From: Bordetella parapertussis
GTDB taxonomy: Bacteria; Pseudomonadota; Gammaproteobacteria; Burkholderiales; SG8-39
Reading direction: 5' to 3'
DNA length: 12,014 nucleotides
NCBI GenBank assembly: GCA_945906975.1
Contig: CAMDRY010000053.1
Span: forward strand, 1 to 12,014
Part shown: positions 1 through 8,389 of the stretch, one piece after another
Numbering within the stretch: the first letter of the stretch is position 1
Layout of the letters: each line of letters begins with the position of its first letter
Notes under the pieces: model-generated
What the model was told of the DNA's origin: nothing
Seen by the model: the letters and a program-made list of their open reading frames with translations, nothing else
Database searches by the model: none
Made by a program: the position numbers and the translations under genes

Positions 1-888
1 ATAGCGCGCATCGGTCGGGGCAAACACGATATTGGACAAGCCCGAGCCGGTGCCGCCGACCACCACCTGCGCGCGCGAAAAAGCGGCGACCTGTTCGGCG
101 AACGACATGCGCCCGGCAAGCACGGTGCGAAAACCATGACGCGAAAGCACGGTGGCGACTTCGGCCTCGTTGACAATATGGCGCAGGCCGGCGTCGGCGC
201 GCGAAACGAACAGCCTTGAACCGTCGTGCGGCATCGCGGCCCGACCGAGCACACTGCGCCGCAGCCATAACAGCGCCGCCGGATGAAGATGGAATGCATC
301 GGACCATAGCGAGGGCACCCACAGGGTGTCGAACCGGCAGGCCTCGTCCGGCGCAAGGCGCAGCAGGCGCGATTCGGCTATCCCCAGACGCGCCAGCGCC
401 TCAAGTTGCACCGGCGCGATATCGGCGCCCACGACCAGGTGAAGCGAATCAAGGCTTTTGTGTTGCCCGATGGTAAAAAGGCGCGGCAGATAATCGACCA
501 ACCAGTGGTAATGCCAAGGCCTGCTGCCAAGCAACACACAGGGTTCCGACACGCGCCGCAGCGTACGCGGCGTGCGAAGCGTGACGGTAGCCTCATCGCC
601 GCCCGTCCCAACGCCGGCCACCCACGCCGAGCGCGCCGGATTGGCGGCCAGCGATTGATGCAGCGTATCGATGAGCAGGCCCGCGGCTTCCGAATGCAGG
701 AGCCACTCGCCGCCGAGCAATGTGACATCAGGCACCGAGGCGAGATACGGCGCGTAGCGCCAGGGCAGGCCGCTCCAGGCCGGCTCGATGTTGACCGGCG
801 CCACGATGGCATCGGCGCGCGCGAGCCAGTCTCGATGCGGGCGCAGGGTTGCCGCGGGCGGGGGCTGCGTGTCGGCGGCTGCACTCAT
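1..888 (-). CDS. GT61/DUF563-family glycosyltransferase, 3' end outside window
   Basis: Reading leftward from an ATG at 888, the frame stays open for 296 codons to the window edge, so the C-terminus is missing. The start is well bounded: an in-frame TAG lies 12 bases upstream and no other ATG fits, although no clear Shine-Dalgarno is seen. The protein has no signal peptide or membrane segment. Motifs resemble the GT61 (DUF563) family: an HWLVDYLPRL block at residues 128-137, an LFVSR...NEAEV block (226-244) followed by HGF (251-253), and GGTGSGLSNIVFAP (278-291), the counterpart of the family's HGAGLTN loop. These enzymes transfer sugars in the cytoplasm during capsule, exopolysaccharide or LPS synthesis; the acceptor cannot be told here. 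It is divergent from the TRAP and aromatic genes and probably marks the edge of a different locus. Family call fairly sure, substrate unknown. Confidence 0.75.
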   Translation of the reverse strand, partial: MSAAADTQPPPAATLRPHRDWLARADAIVAPVNIEPAWSGLPWRYAPYLASVPDVTLLGGEWLLHSEAAGLLIDTLHQSLAANPARSAWVAGVGTGGDEATVTLRTPRTLRRVSEPCVLLGSRPWHYHWLVDYLPRLFTIGQHKSLDSLHLVVGADIAPVQLEALARLGIAESRLLRLAPDEACRFDTLWVPSLWSDAFHLHPAALLWLRRSVLGRAAMPHDGSRLFVSRADAGLRHIVNEAEVATVLSRHGFRTVLAGRMSFAEQVAAFSRAQVVVGGTGSGLSNIVFAPTDARY

Positions 889-2032
<1,144 letters not shown>

Positions 2033-2046
2033 ACATCAGAGTAGCC

Positions 2047-2139
2047 GTCATTGCGAGCGCAGCGAAGCAATCCCGTCGCGTTTGCGACGCCCGCAGCAAA
2101 GCGACGAGATTGCTTCGTCGCTTTGCTCCTCGCAATGAC
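2047..2139 (+). repeat. 93-bp palindromic repeat element, copy 1
   Basis: The element opens with GTCATTGCGAG and closes with CTCGCAATGAC. The left arm (2047-2072) and right arm (2106-2139) pair over their outer 11 bases and again at the inner GAAGCAATC/GATTGCTTC. The 33-base centre is not shared with the other copies. It fills most of the dctP-dctQ gap and would fold into a long RNA hairpin in the operon transcript. It resembles GTCATTGCGAG-type palindromes scattered through intergenic DNA of many bacteria; no flanking target duplication is seen. Confidence 0.9.
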
Positions 2140-2204
2140 TTGAACTGTTTTTAATGGCATTGAGCCGCACCCGTCCGCCTCAGGGCGATGCCAATTCAGG
2201 ACTC

Positions 2205-2732
2205 ATGGAAAAACTCTCCGCTGCATTTGGCAGGTTGCTCGACGCGCTGGCGCTTAGCGCCTGTGTCGTGTTGTTCCTGATGATGCTGATGATTTGCGCC
2301 GACGTGCTGCTGCGCAACCTGGCGCTCATCCCGGGCCTGCGCGGGCTCGCCTGGTCGAACGAGATATCGGAGAGCATGTTGTACCTGATCACCATGCTGG
2401 TGGCGCCGTGGATTTTGCGCCGCGGCCAGCATATCCGCGTCGACATCCTGCTGGCGGTCATTCCCAGGCACATTGCCTGGTATTGCGAATGGGTCGCCGA
2501 CTTCCTCGCCCTCGCCTGCTGCCTGATCATCATGGTCTACGGCTTCAGCGCGGCGGCGAGCAGCTACAAATCCGGCTCGATGGTCATCAAGACCCTGGTG
2601 ACGCCCGAATGGTGGGCGCTCACGCCGTTGCCCGTTGCCTTCGCGCTGCTGGCCATTGAAGTGCTGTTCCGCATGCAGCGCCTCTACAACGGACCGCGCC
2701 GTCCGCGCGACGACGCGGTGTCGGCGGCATGA
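2205..2732 (+). CDS. dctQ: TRAP transporter small permease subunit (DctQ family)
   Basis: 175 residues from the ATG at 2205, a normal DctQ length. Four hydrophobic segments are visible, at about residues 15-35, 54-71, 92-113 and 138-156, matching the four-helix DctQ topology. The family motif RRGQHIRVDIL (72-82) follows the second helix, and WSNEIS (50-55) precedes it. This inner-membrane protein pairs with DctM and docks the binding protein. An in-frame ATG at 2154 would add 17 unconserved-looking residues but has no ribosome site and lies just after the repeat; the 2205 start has AGGA at 2198-2201, though close (3 bases), and begins just before the first helix, so it is preferred. The gap to dctM is 145 bases and holds a second repeat copy, unusual for a gene pair that normally abuts or is fused. 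Confidence 0.9.
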   Translation: MEKLSAAFGRLLDALALSACVVLFLMMLMICADVLLRNLALIPGLRGLAWSNEISESMLYLITMLVAPWILRRGQHIRVDILLAVIPRHIAWYCEWVADFLALACCLIIMVYGFSAAASSYKSGSMVIKTLVTPEWWALTPLPVAFALLAIEVLFRMQRLYNGPRRPRDDAVSAA

Positions 2733-2763
2733 ACCCCGTGGCCCATTCTCAAACCACACCAAT

Positions 2764-2856
2764 GTCATTGCGAGCGCAGCGAAGCAATCTTGTCGCGGCT
2801 GCGCAGACCACGGACTTGCGACGAGATTGCTTCGGCGCTTCGCGCCTGGCAATGAC
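2764..2856 (+). repeat. 93-bp palindromic repeat element, copy 2
   Basis: Same length and orientation as the copy between dctP and dctQ. The left arm (2764-2790) matches the other copies exactly, while the right arm (2823-2856) has diverged (GGCGCTTCGCGCCTGG in place of the usual TCGCTTTGCTCC region). It sits in the dctQ-dctM gap and ends 21 bases before the dctM start. Because the element is open in the dctM frame, it extends that frame upstream and can produce a false N-terminus. Confidence 0.88.
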
Positions 2857-2865
2857 AGGACAAAC

Positions 2866-2870
2866 AGGGA
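2866..2870 (+). promoter_or_regulatory. ribosome binding site that fixes the dctM start
   Basis: AGGGA ends seven bases before the ATG at 2878. It decides the start, since the frame remains open upstream to an ATG at 2635 inside dctQ, through the repeat element. Confidence 0.65.
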
Positions 2871-2877
2871 CGCGTGC

Positions 2878-4191
2878 ATGAGCTGGCAGGCGGCGGCGTG
2901 GCTGATGCTCGGCGGCTCGACCGTGCTGATTTTTATCGGCCTGCCGGTGGCGTTTTGTTTTCTGGTCATCAACCTTGTCGGTGCCTGGCTGTTTTTGGGC
3001 GGCGAACCGGGCATGGTGCAACTGGCGCGCTCCAGCGTCGCCTCGGTCACCAGTTTTTCACTGACGCCCATTCCACTTTTTGTGCTGATGGGCGAGATCC
3101 TGTTCCATACCGGACTTGCGGTCAAAGTCATAGACGGCATTGAACGGCTGATCCACCAGGTGCCCGGGCGCCTGGCGGTAGTCGCCGTCGTGGCGGGCAC
3201 GGTGTTCTCGGCGATTTCCGGCTCGACCATCGCCACCACAGCCATGCTGGGCAGCCTGATGCTGCCGGTGATGCTCAAACGCGGCTACCACCCGACCATG
3301 GCGGCCGGCCCCATCATGGCCATAGGCGCGGTGGACATGCTGATCCCGCCCTCGGCACTCACGGTGCTGCTCGGAAGCCTGTCGGGCATTTCCATTTCCA
3401 AGCTGCTGATCGGCGGCGTGGTGCCCGGATTGCTGCTGTCGCTGGCCTTTGTCGTGTACATCGTGGTGCGCGTCAAAATGAACCCCTCCCTCGCGCCGCG
3501 CTCTGAAATCCAGGAATACACCGGCTGGGAAAAGCTGCGACCGTTTTTCCAATACGTGCTGCCGCTGGTGTCGATATTCGCCATCGTCGTCGCCTCGATG
3601 TCGGCCGGTTGGGCCACGCCCACCGAGTCGGCTGCCATAGGCGCATTCGCCACGCTGGCCCTCGCCCTCGCCTACCGCGCCCTGTCACTGCACAACCTGA
3701 CCCAGGCACTGCGCGGCACGGCCGGCATCTCGGGCATGATCCTGTTCATCATCGTCGGCGCCACCACCTTCTCGCAAATCCTGTCCTTTTCGGGCGCATC
3801 CAACGGCATGGTGCAGATGATCACGGGACAGGGCCTGCCGCCGATGGTGGTGATCGCCGGGATGATGCTGATACTCATATTCCTCGGCATCTTTGTCGAC
3901 CAGGTCAGCATGATGATGATCACACTGCCCATATTCATGCCGGTGGTGCAGGCCTTCAACATCGACCTTGTCTGGTTCGGCGTGATGTTTCTCATCTGCA
4001 TGCAGCTCGGGCTGCTGCTGCCGCCGCACGGCATGCTGCTGATGACCATGAAGGGCGTGGCGCCGCCGCAGGTCACCATGGCGCATATTTTCCAGGCGGT
4101 GACGCCTTACGTACTGATGAGCATTGTTGTGCTTATCCTGGTGTTTTTCATTCCCGCGGTGGCCGTGTGGCTGCCAGGGCTTATCGGTTGA
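2878..4191 (+). CDS. dctM: TRAP transporter large permease subunit (DctM family)
   Basis: 437 residues, typical for DctM, and strongly hydrophobic throughout with around a dozen membrane segments. Family signatures are SAISGSTIATTAMLGSLMLP (111-130), the IPPSA turn (156-160), ATPTESAAIGAF (246-257) and LLPPHGMLLMTMKGVAPP (380-397), the loop region near the ion and substrate site. It is the channel-forming subunit that uses the sodium or proton gradient to bring in the solute delivered by DctP. The start at 2878 has a good AGGGA site and yields the expected N-terminus with the first helix at about residues 8-38. Longer in-frame starts would translate dctQ and repeat DNA and are rejected. The stop is 21 bases before iorA1, consistent with co-transcription. 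Confidence 0.93.
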   Translation: MSWQAAAWLMLGGSTVLIFIGLPVAFCFLVINLVGAWLFLGGEPGMVQLARSSVASVTSFSLTPIPLFVLMGEILFHTGLAVKVIDGIERLIHQVPGRLAVVAVVAGTVFSAISGSTIATTAMLGSLMLPVMLKRGYHPTMAAGPIMAIGAVDMLIPPSALTVLLGSLSGISISKLLIGGVVPGLLLSLAFVVYIVVRVKMNPSLAPRSEIQEYTGWEKLRPFFQYVLPLVSIFAIVVASMSAGWATPTESAAIGAFATLALALAYRALSLHNLTQALRGTAGISGMILFIIVGATTFSQILSFSGASNGMVQMITGQGLPPMVVIAGMMLILIFLGIFVDQVSMMMITLPIFMPVVQAFNIDLVWFGVMFLICMQLGLLLPPHGMLLMTMKGVAPPQVTMAHIFQAVTPYVLMSIVVLILVFFIPAVAVWLPGLIG

Positions 4192-4212
4192 ACAAGCAGA
4201 ACAGGTAAAAAA

Positions 4213-6360
4213 ATGGAACGTTCGTTTTCTGAAGAGGTGGAGCTGCTCAAACTCGGCGAAGGCGCCACTTTCCACGGCGAGGGCATTCTTGCCGTGACCA
4301 AAGCCTTGCTGCAGTCGGGCGTGTCCTATGTCGGCGGCTATCAGGGCGCGCCGGTGTCGCACATGATGGATGTGCTCAATGACGCACGCGACATCATGGA
4401 CGAGCTGGGCATACACATCGAGACCAACGCCTCGGAAGCCGGTGCGGCGGCCATGCTGGGCGCCTCGATCAATTACCCGATCCGCGGCGCGGTGACGTGG
4501 AAATCCACGGTGGGCACCAATGTCGCCTCAGATGCCCTGTCCAATCTCGCCTCGGCCGGCGTCAAGGGCGGCGCACTGATTGTTATCGGCGAGGACTACG
4601 GCGAGGGCTCATCCATCATCCAGGAGCGCACCCACGCCTTTGCCACCAAATCACAGATGTGGCTGCTCGACCCGCGCCCCAACCTGTCCACCATCACCAC
4701 CATGGTGGAAAAAGGCTTTGAACTGTCGGAGGCGTCGAACACGCCGGTGTTCCTTGAACTGCGCATCCGCGCCTGCCATGTGCACGGCAGCTTCCAGACC
4801 AAGGCCAACAAACGCCCCTTGGTGTCGACGCGCGATGCGCTGGAGAACCCGGACTTCGATTACAGCCGCATCTGTCTGCCGCCGGCGACATACGCCCAGG
4901 AAAAACACAAGATAGAGGTGCGCTGGCCGGCGGCGGTGAAATTCATCCGTGAGCACAAACTCAACGAATTCTTCGACGGTGAATTGGGCGACACCGGCAT
5001 CATCTGCCAGGGCGGGCTTTACAACGCCACCATCCGCGCCCTGCAGCAACTGGGACTGGCCGACGCCTTCGGCGCGACGCGCATCCCGATTTACTGCCTC
5101 AACGTCACCTACCCGCAGATCCCAGAGGAGATTGTGCAGTTTTGCACCGGCAAACGCTCGGTGCTGATCGTCGAGGAGGGCCAGCCGGCCTATATCGAGG
5201 AATCCATTCTCGCCACGCTGCGCCGCCATGAAGTCAACGGCACGCGCATCTACGGCAAGGAGGCGGGCAAAAAAGACAATGTGGTGTTCCCGCTTGCCGG
5301 CGAGTACACCGGCGAGACTGTGCTCAACGGCGTGGCGCGCTTCATCGAGGCGGCGGCGCCGCGCGGACTGGACGTATCCCACGCCCGCGGCACCTATGAG
5401 CAGCTGGTGTCATCGAAGAAAAAGGCCGCCGACATGCTGGGCATCCCGGTGCCGTCGCGCCCGCCCGGGTTTTGTGTCGGCTGCCCCGAACGGCCGGTGT
5501 TCTCGGCGATGAAACTGGTCGAGCGCGACCAGGGCAAGCTGCACATCTCGGCCGACATCGGCTGCCACCTGTTTTCGACGCTGCCGCCATTTAACATCGG
5601 TAACACCGTGCTGGGCTACGGCCTTGGCCTCGCCTCTAATTCGGCCATCGATCCGCTGTTCTCGCGCCGCACCGTGACCATCATGGGCGACGGCGGCTTC
5701 TGGCACAACGGCCTCACCTCGGGTATCGCCAACGCGGTGTTCAACCGCGACGACGGCATACTGGTGATCATGAAAAACGGCTACACCTCGGCCACCGGCA
5801 CGCAGAACATTCCGTCCTCGCCCCACCAGAGCGAGCACAAGTCGACGGACATGGGCATAGAGCGCACGCTCAAGGGCCTGGGCGTGACCTGGATGAAGAC
5901 CGTCAACAACTACCACATCACCGACATGGCAAAGACACTGCGCGACGCCATGAACAGCTCCTACCAGGGCCTCAAGGTGATCATCGCCGAGGGCGAGTGC
6001 CAGCTCGAGCGCCAGCGCCGCATCAAGCCGGTCAACGCCGCCAAGCTCAAGCGCGGCGAGCGCGTGCTGCGCACGCGCTTCGGTGTCGATGAGGACACCT
6101 GCTCGGGCGACCACTCCTGCATCCGCCTGTCGGGCTGCCCCTCACTCACCCTCAAGGCCTCAAGCGACCCACTCAAGGTCGATCCGGTGGCGCACGTGAA
6201 CAACGACTGCGTCGGTTGCGGCTTGTGCGGCGAGGTGTCGCACGCCGCCATCCTGTGCCCCAGTTTTTACCGCGCCGAAATCGTGCAAAACGCCAGTGCC
6301 TGGGATCGCCTCAAGGCGCGCCTGCGCGGGCGCTTCATCAATCTGCTGCAACCCGCATGA
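4213..6360 (+). CDS. iorA: indolepyruvate:ferredoxin oxidoreductase-type alpha subunit, copy 1
   Basis: 715 residues. This thiamine diphosphate and iron-sulfur subunit of 2-oxoacid:ferredoxin oxidoreductases oxidatively decarboxylates aryl 2-oxo acids to acyl-CoA and reduces ferredoxin in the cytoplasm. Visible parts in order: a pyrimidine-binding domain with Glu75 (NASEAGAA) as the likely cofactor-activating Glu; a middle domain (about 255-380); a diphosphate-binding domain with FCVGCPERP (420-428), SADIGCH (446-452), GDGG (492-495) and KNGYTSATG (521-529); and a C-terminal ferredoxin-like tail. The tail has C630-x2-D633-x2-C636-x5-C642 and C666-x2-C669-x2-C672-x9-C682, so the first motif has Asp in a Cys position. 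A weak AGGT lies seven bases before the ATG. It overlaps iorB by four bases, so the two are surely co-translated. Arylpyruvate is the family substrate; other 2-oxo acids such as arylglyoxylates are possible. Confidence 0.88.
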   Translation: MERSFSEEVELLKLGEGATFHGEGILAVTKALLQSGVSYVGGYQGAPVSHMMDVLNDARDIMDELGIHIETNASEAGAAAMLGASINYPIRGAVTWKSTVGTNVASDALSNLASAGVKGGALIVIGEDYGEGSSIIQERTHAFATKSQMWLLDPRPNLSTITTMVEKGFELSEASNTPVFLELRIRACHVHGSFQTKANKRPLVSTRDALENPDFDYSRICLPPATYAQEKHKIEVRWPAAVKFIREHKLNEFFDGELGDTGIICQGGLYNATIRALQQLGLADAFGATRIPIYCLNVTYPQIPEEIVQFCTGKRSVLIVEEGQPAYIEESILATLRRHEVNGTRIYGKEAGKKDNVVFPLAGEYTGETVLNGVARFIEAAAPRGLDVSHARGTYEQLVSSKKKAADMLGIPVPSRPPGFCVGCPERPVFSAMKLVERDQGKLHISADIGCHLFSTLPPFNIGNTVLGYGLGLASNSAIDPLFSRRTVTIMGDGGFWHNGLTSGIANAVFNRDDGILVIMKNGYTSATGTQNIPSSPHQSEHKSTDMGIERTLKGLGVTWMKTVNNYHITDMAKTLRDAMNSSYQGLKVIIAEGECQLERQRRIKPVNAAKLKRGERVLRTRFGVDEDTCSGDHSCIRLSGCPSLTLKASSDPLKVDPVAHVNNDCVGCGLCGEVSHAAILCPSFYRAEIVQNASAWDRLKARLRGRFINLLQPA

Positions 6361-7958
6361 ACGGTGACATCATGACCCAAACCAAAACGCTGCCAGAGCG
6401 CCCGCTTACGATCCTTGTCGCCGCCCTTGGCGGCGAAGGCGGCGGCGTGCTCGCCGACTGGATCATCGCCGCGGCCACCGCACAGGACTTTCCGGTGCAG
6501 TCGACCTCAATACCGGGCGTGGCGCAACGCACCGGTGCCACCACCTATTACGTCGAACTTTATCCGGCGTGCAACAGTGAGCTGGGCGGCCGCCGTCCGG
6601 TGATGACCCTTACCCCGGCACCCGGATACGTCGACGTCATGGTCGCCTCCGAACTGCTCGAAGCTGGCAGGGCCATGTTGAACGGCTTTGTCACCTCGGA
6701 GCGCACCACACTGATCGCCTCCAACCATCGCATCTACACGACAGTAGAAAAAATGCAAATGGGCGACGGCCGCTTTGACAGCGACAAGATCGTCAACGCC
6801 GCCGGCGAACTGGCCAAGCGCGCCATCCTGTTCGACATGGCCGAGATCGCAACGCGCTCGGGCACGGTGATCAGCGCGGTGATGTTCGGCGCACTGGCCG
6901 GCTCGGGTGCACTGCCGCTGCCGCGCACCGCCTGCGAGGACGCAATTCGCAAGATGGGCAAGGGCGCCGAAGCCAGCCTGCGCGGTTTTGCCGCCGGCTT
7001 CGACCATGCCGAGGCCGGAACCCGCCGGGGACATACACTGGAGACGCCCGTCTGGCGCGGCTCTCCAGCCGATCGCGTGCGCGCCGCCTTCCCCGCACCA
7101 ACGCACAAGATGCTCGAGGAAGGCGTCGCGCGGTGCACCGACTTTCAGGACAAGGCTTACGCCGAGCTCTACCTGGACCGCCTCGAACCGGTGTTGCGGC
7201 TCGATGGCGACGAGTACAAACTGACCAGCGAGACCGGCCGCTTTCTTGCGCTGTGGATGTGTTACGAGGACGTCATCCGTGTCGCCGACCTGAAATCGCG
7301 CAAAAGCCGCTTCGAACGCGTGCGCAAGGAAGTGCAGGCCAAGACCGACGAGCCGGTGCACATCATCGAATACCTCAAACCCGGCGTTGAGGAAATGGCG
7401 GCACTGCTGCCCGGCCCGCTGTCGCGGGGGCTTCTGCGCTTTGCCAAAAAACACAGCCTCACGCACAAGCTGAACATCGGCCTGTACGTAAAAACCACCA
7501 GTATGTTCGGCTTCCTGATGCTGCGCAGCCTCGCCTGGCTGCGTCCGCTGCGGCGCATCACGGCGCGCTACGGCGAGGAACAGGCTTTGATCACGCGCTG
7601 GGTCGCGGCGATCACCGGCGCCGCGGCACGCAGCCCGGCTGCAAACAACGCGCTGGCCCTGGAAATCGCGCTATGCGGCCGCCTGATCAAGGGCTATGGC
7701 GACACACACCGCCGCGGCAAGGACAATTTCCTGCGCATCCTTGACACCATCGTCCTCGACAACACCGTCAACGGCGCCAACTTCAGCAGCGACCAGGCAC
7801 GCGCGGAGGCAATACGCAAGGCACGCGAGGCGGCGCTGGCCGACCCCGAAGGCCGCGCGCTGGAGAGTTCGCTCGCTACCCACGGCATCACGCCGCTGCC
7901 ACCCAAGGCCAAGACCATTCAGTTCATGAAGCGGCCTGCGGCCAACAAGGCGACCTGA
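6357..7958 (+). CDS. iorB: indolepyruvate oxidoreductase beta subunit, long form
   Basis: 533 residues from the ATG at 6357, which overlaps the iorA1 stop as ATGA. An in-frame ATG at 6372, preceded by GGTGA (6363-6367), is an equally possible start and costs only five residues. The first 215 residues are the POR gamma-type domain of IorB: AALGGEGGGVLADWI (22-36), the GVAQRTGATTYYVE block (54-67), the region around DVMVASELLEAGRAM (93-107), and SAVMFGALAGSGALP (173-187). Classical IorB is near 200 residues; here about 300 more follow, rich in Arg, Lys and Leu, matching the C-terminal extension (DUF6537-like) of proteobacterial beta-family proteins as I recall it. The extension's role is not known to me. 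It partners iorA1 and possibly iorA2, as no second beta gene is present. Confidence 0.87.
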   Translation: MNGDIMTQTKTLPERPLTILVAALGGEGGGVLADWIIAAATAQDFPVQSTSIPGVAQRTGATTYYVELYPACNSELGGRRPVMTLTPAPGYVDVMVASELLEAGRAMLNGFVTSERTTLIASNHRIYTTVEKMQMGDGRFDSDKIVNAAGELAKRAILFDMAEIATRSGTVISAVMFGALAGSGALPLPRTACEDAIRKMGKGAEASLRGFAAGFDHAEAGTRRGHTLETPVWRGSPADRVRAAFPAPTHKMLEEGVARCTDFQDKAYAELYLDRLEPVLRLDGDEYKLTSETGRFLALWMCYEDVIRVADLKSRKSRFERVRKEVQAKTDEPVHIIEYLKPGVEEMAALLPGPLSRGLLRFAKKHSLTHKLNIGLYVKTTSMFGFLMLRSLAWLRPLRRITARYGEEQALITRWVAAITGAAARSPAANNALALEIALCGRLIKGYGDTHRRGKDNFLRILDTIVLDNTVNGANFSSDQARAEAIRKAREAALADPEGRALESSLATHGITPLPPKAKTIQFMKRPAANKAT

Positions 7959-7973
7959 ACCATGACCCAGCCC

Positions 7974-8066
7974 GTCATTGCGAGCGCAGCGAAGCAATCT
8001 TGTCGCCATACAACAGCTGTCCTGTTGGCGACCAGATTGCTTCGTCGCTTTGCTCCTCGCAATGAC
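7974..8066 (+). repeat. 93-bp palindromic repeat element, copy 3
   Basis: Starts 15 bases after the iorB stop. The left arm matches the copies inside the TRAP operon; the right arm matches copy 1 (2106-2139) except at its first base. The inner part has its own small palindrome (GTCGCCA...TGGCGAC) around a centre unlike any other copy. It would form a strong hairpin at the 3' end of the iorA1-iorB transcript, where it could stabilise the message or weaken read-through into iorA2 (inference). Confidence 0.9.
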
Positions 8067-8101
8067 ATTGGTGGATGTTGTTCCAAGACTCGCTTTTAGT
8101 C

Positions 8102-8140
8102 ATGGAACGCGCCTTCGCCTCTGAAATCGAGTCGCTCAAA
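8102..8140 (+). pseudogene. first broken duplicate of the iorA2 5' end
   Basis: An ATG followed by codons for MERAFASEIESLK, nearly the same as the iorA2 start MERSFSAEIESLK. Its 39 bases differ from the second broken copy at two positions only. After base 8140 the similarity stops and the sequence turns into unrelated DNA (SGLRRQAKPRR if translated). It is in the same reading frame as iorA2, 327 bases upstream of the real start, and has no ribosome binding site. Either a remnant of a lost extra alpha gene or a local duplication. Confidence 0.65.
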
Positions 8141-8167
8141 AGCGGCCTTCGACGCCAAGCAAAGCCG

Positions 8168-8197
8168 CGTAGACATGACGCACGTAGACGTGACGAA
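8168..8197 (+). repeat. two tandem 15-bp units
   Basis: CGTAGACATGACGCA is followed at once by CGTAGACGTGACGAA, differing at two positions. The pair lies just before the inverted palindromic element. Its function is unknown; it may be a slippage product. Confidence 0.6.
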
Positions 8198-8201
8198 CGC
8201 A

Positions 8202-8293
8202 GTCATTGCGAGGAGCAAAGCGACGAAGCAATCTCCCCGCCCTCGTGCCTCTGTCGCCACTCTACGAGATTGCTTCGCTGCGCTCGCAATGAC
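8202..8293 (-). repeat. 92-bp palindromic repeat element, copy 4, inverted
   Basis: Same element as the other three but flipped: its left arm is the perfect reverse complement of the right arm of copy 1 over 34 bases, and its right arm is the reverse complement of the common left arm. The centre is again unique. With copy 3 it encloses the first broken iorA2 start, giving two inverted elements 135 bases apart that could pair with each other in RNA or single-stranded DNA. Confidence 0.9.
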
Positions 8294-8308
8294 AGCGAGT
8301 GCTTAAAT

Positions 8309-8358
8309 ATGGAACGCTCCTTCGCCTCTGAAATCGAGTCACTCAAACTGGGTGAGGG
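8309..8358 (+). pseudogene. second broken duplicate of the iorA2 5' end
   Basis: Encodes MERSFASEIESLKLGEG from an ATG at 8309. Bases 8330-8358 are identical to 8450-8478 of iorA2 (29 bases), with a few differences before that. Similarity ends at the last Gly codons, and the frame closes at TAA 8411-8413. It lies exactly 120 bases (40 codons) upstream of the real start, in the same frame. No ribosome binding site is seen in front of it. Confidence 0.7.
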
Positions 8359-8368
8359 GCTGTTACGA

Positions 8369-8389
8369 AAAGGGGGCGATGCCCCCTTT
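8369..8389. repeat. perfect 9-bp GC-rich hairpin upstream of iorA2
   Basis: AAAGGGGGC and GCCCCCTTT flank a GAT loop, followed by TTTAAATCCCCC. The stem is symmetrical and could act as a weak terminator on either strand, but the run of T is only three long on each side, so a terminator call is not secure. It ends 39 bases before the iorA2 ATG and directly follows the second broken start copy, so it may mark the junction of the duplication. Confidence 0.55.

Noticed and set aside
2635..2877. Longer in-frame start for dctM giving 518 residues
   Set aside because: The extra 81 codons read dctQ in the wrong frame and then the repeat element; the ATG at 2878 has a good ribosome site and gives a normal DctM N-terminus.
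6216..6356. Extension of iorB upstream into iorA1
   Set aside because: It would overlap the iron-sulfur tail of iorA1 in another frame; the ATGA overlap at 6357 is the natural junction.
7962..8099. Short frame starting just after the iorB stop
   Set aside because: Its product is almost wholly the translated palindromic element.
2047..8293. CRISPR-like array
   Set aside because: The repeats are long palindromes in distant gaps, not regularly spaced, and one is inverted.
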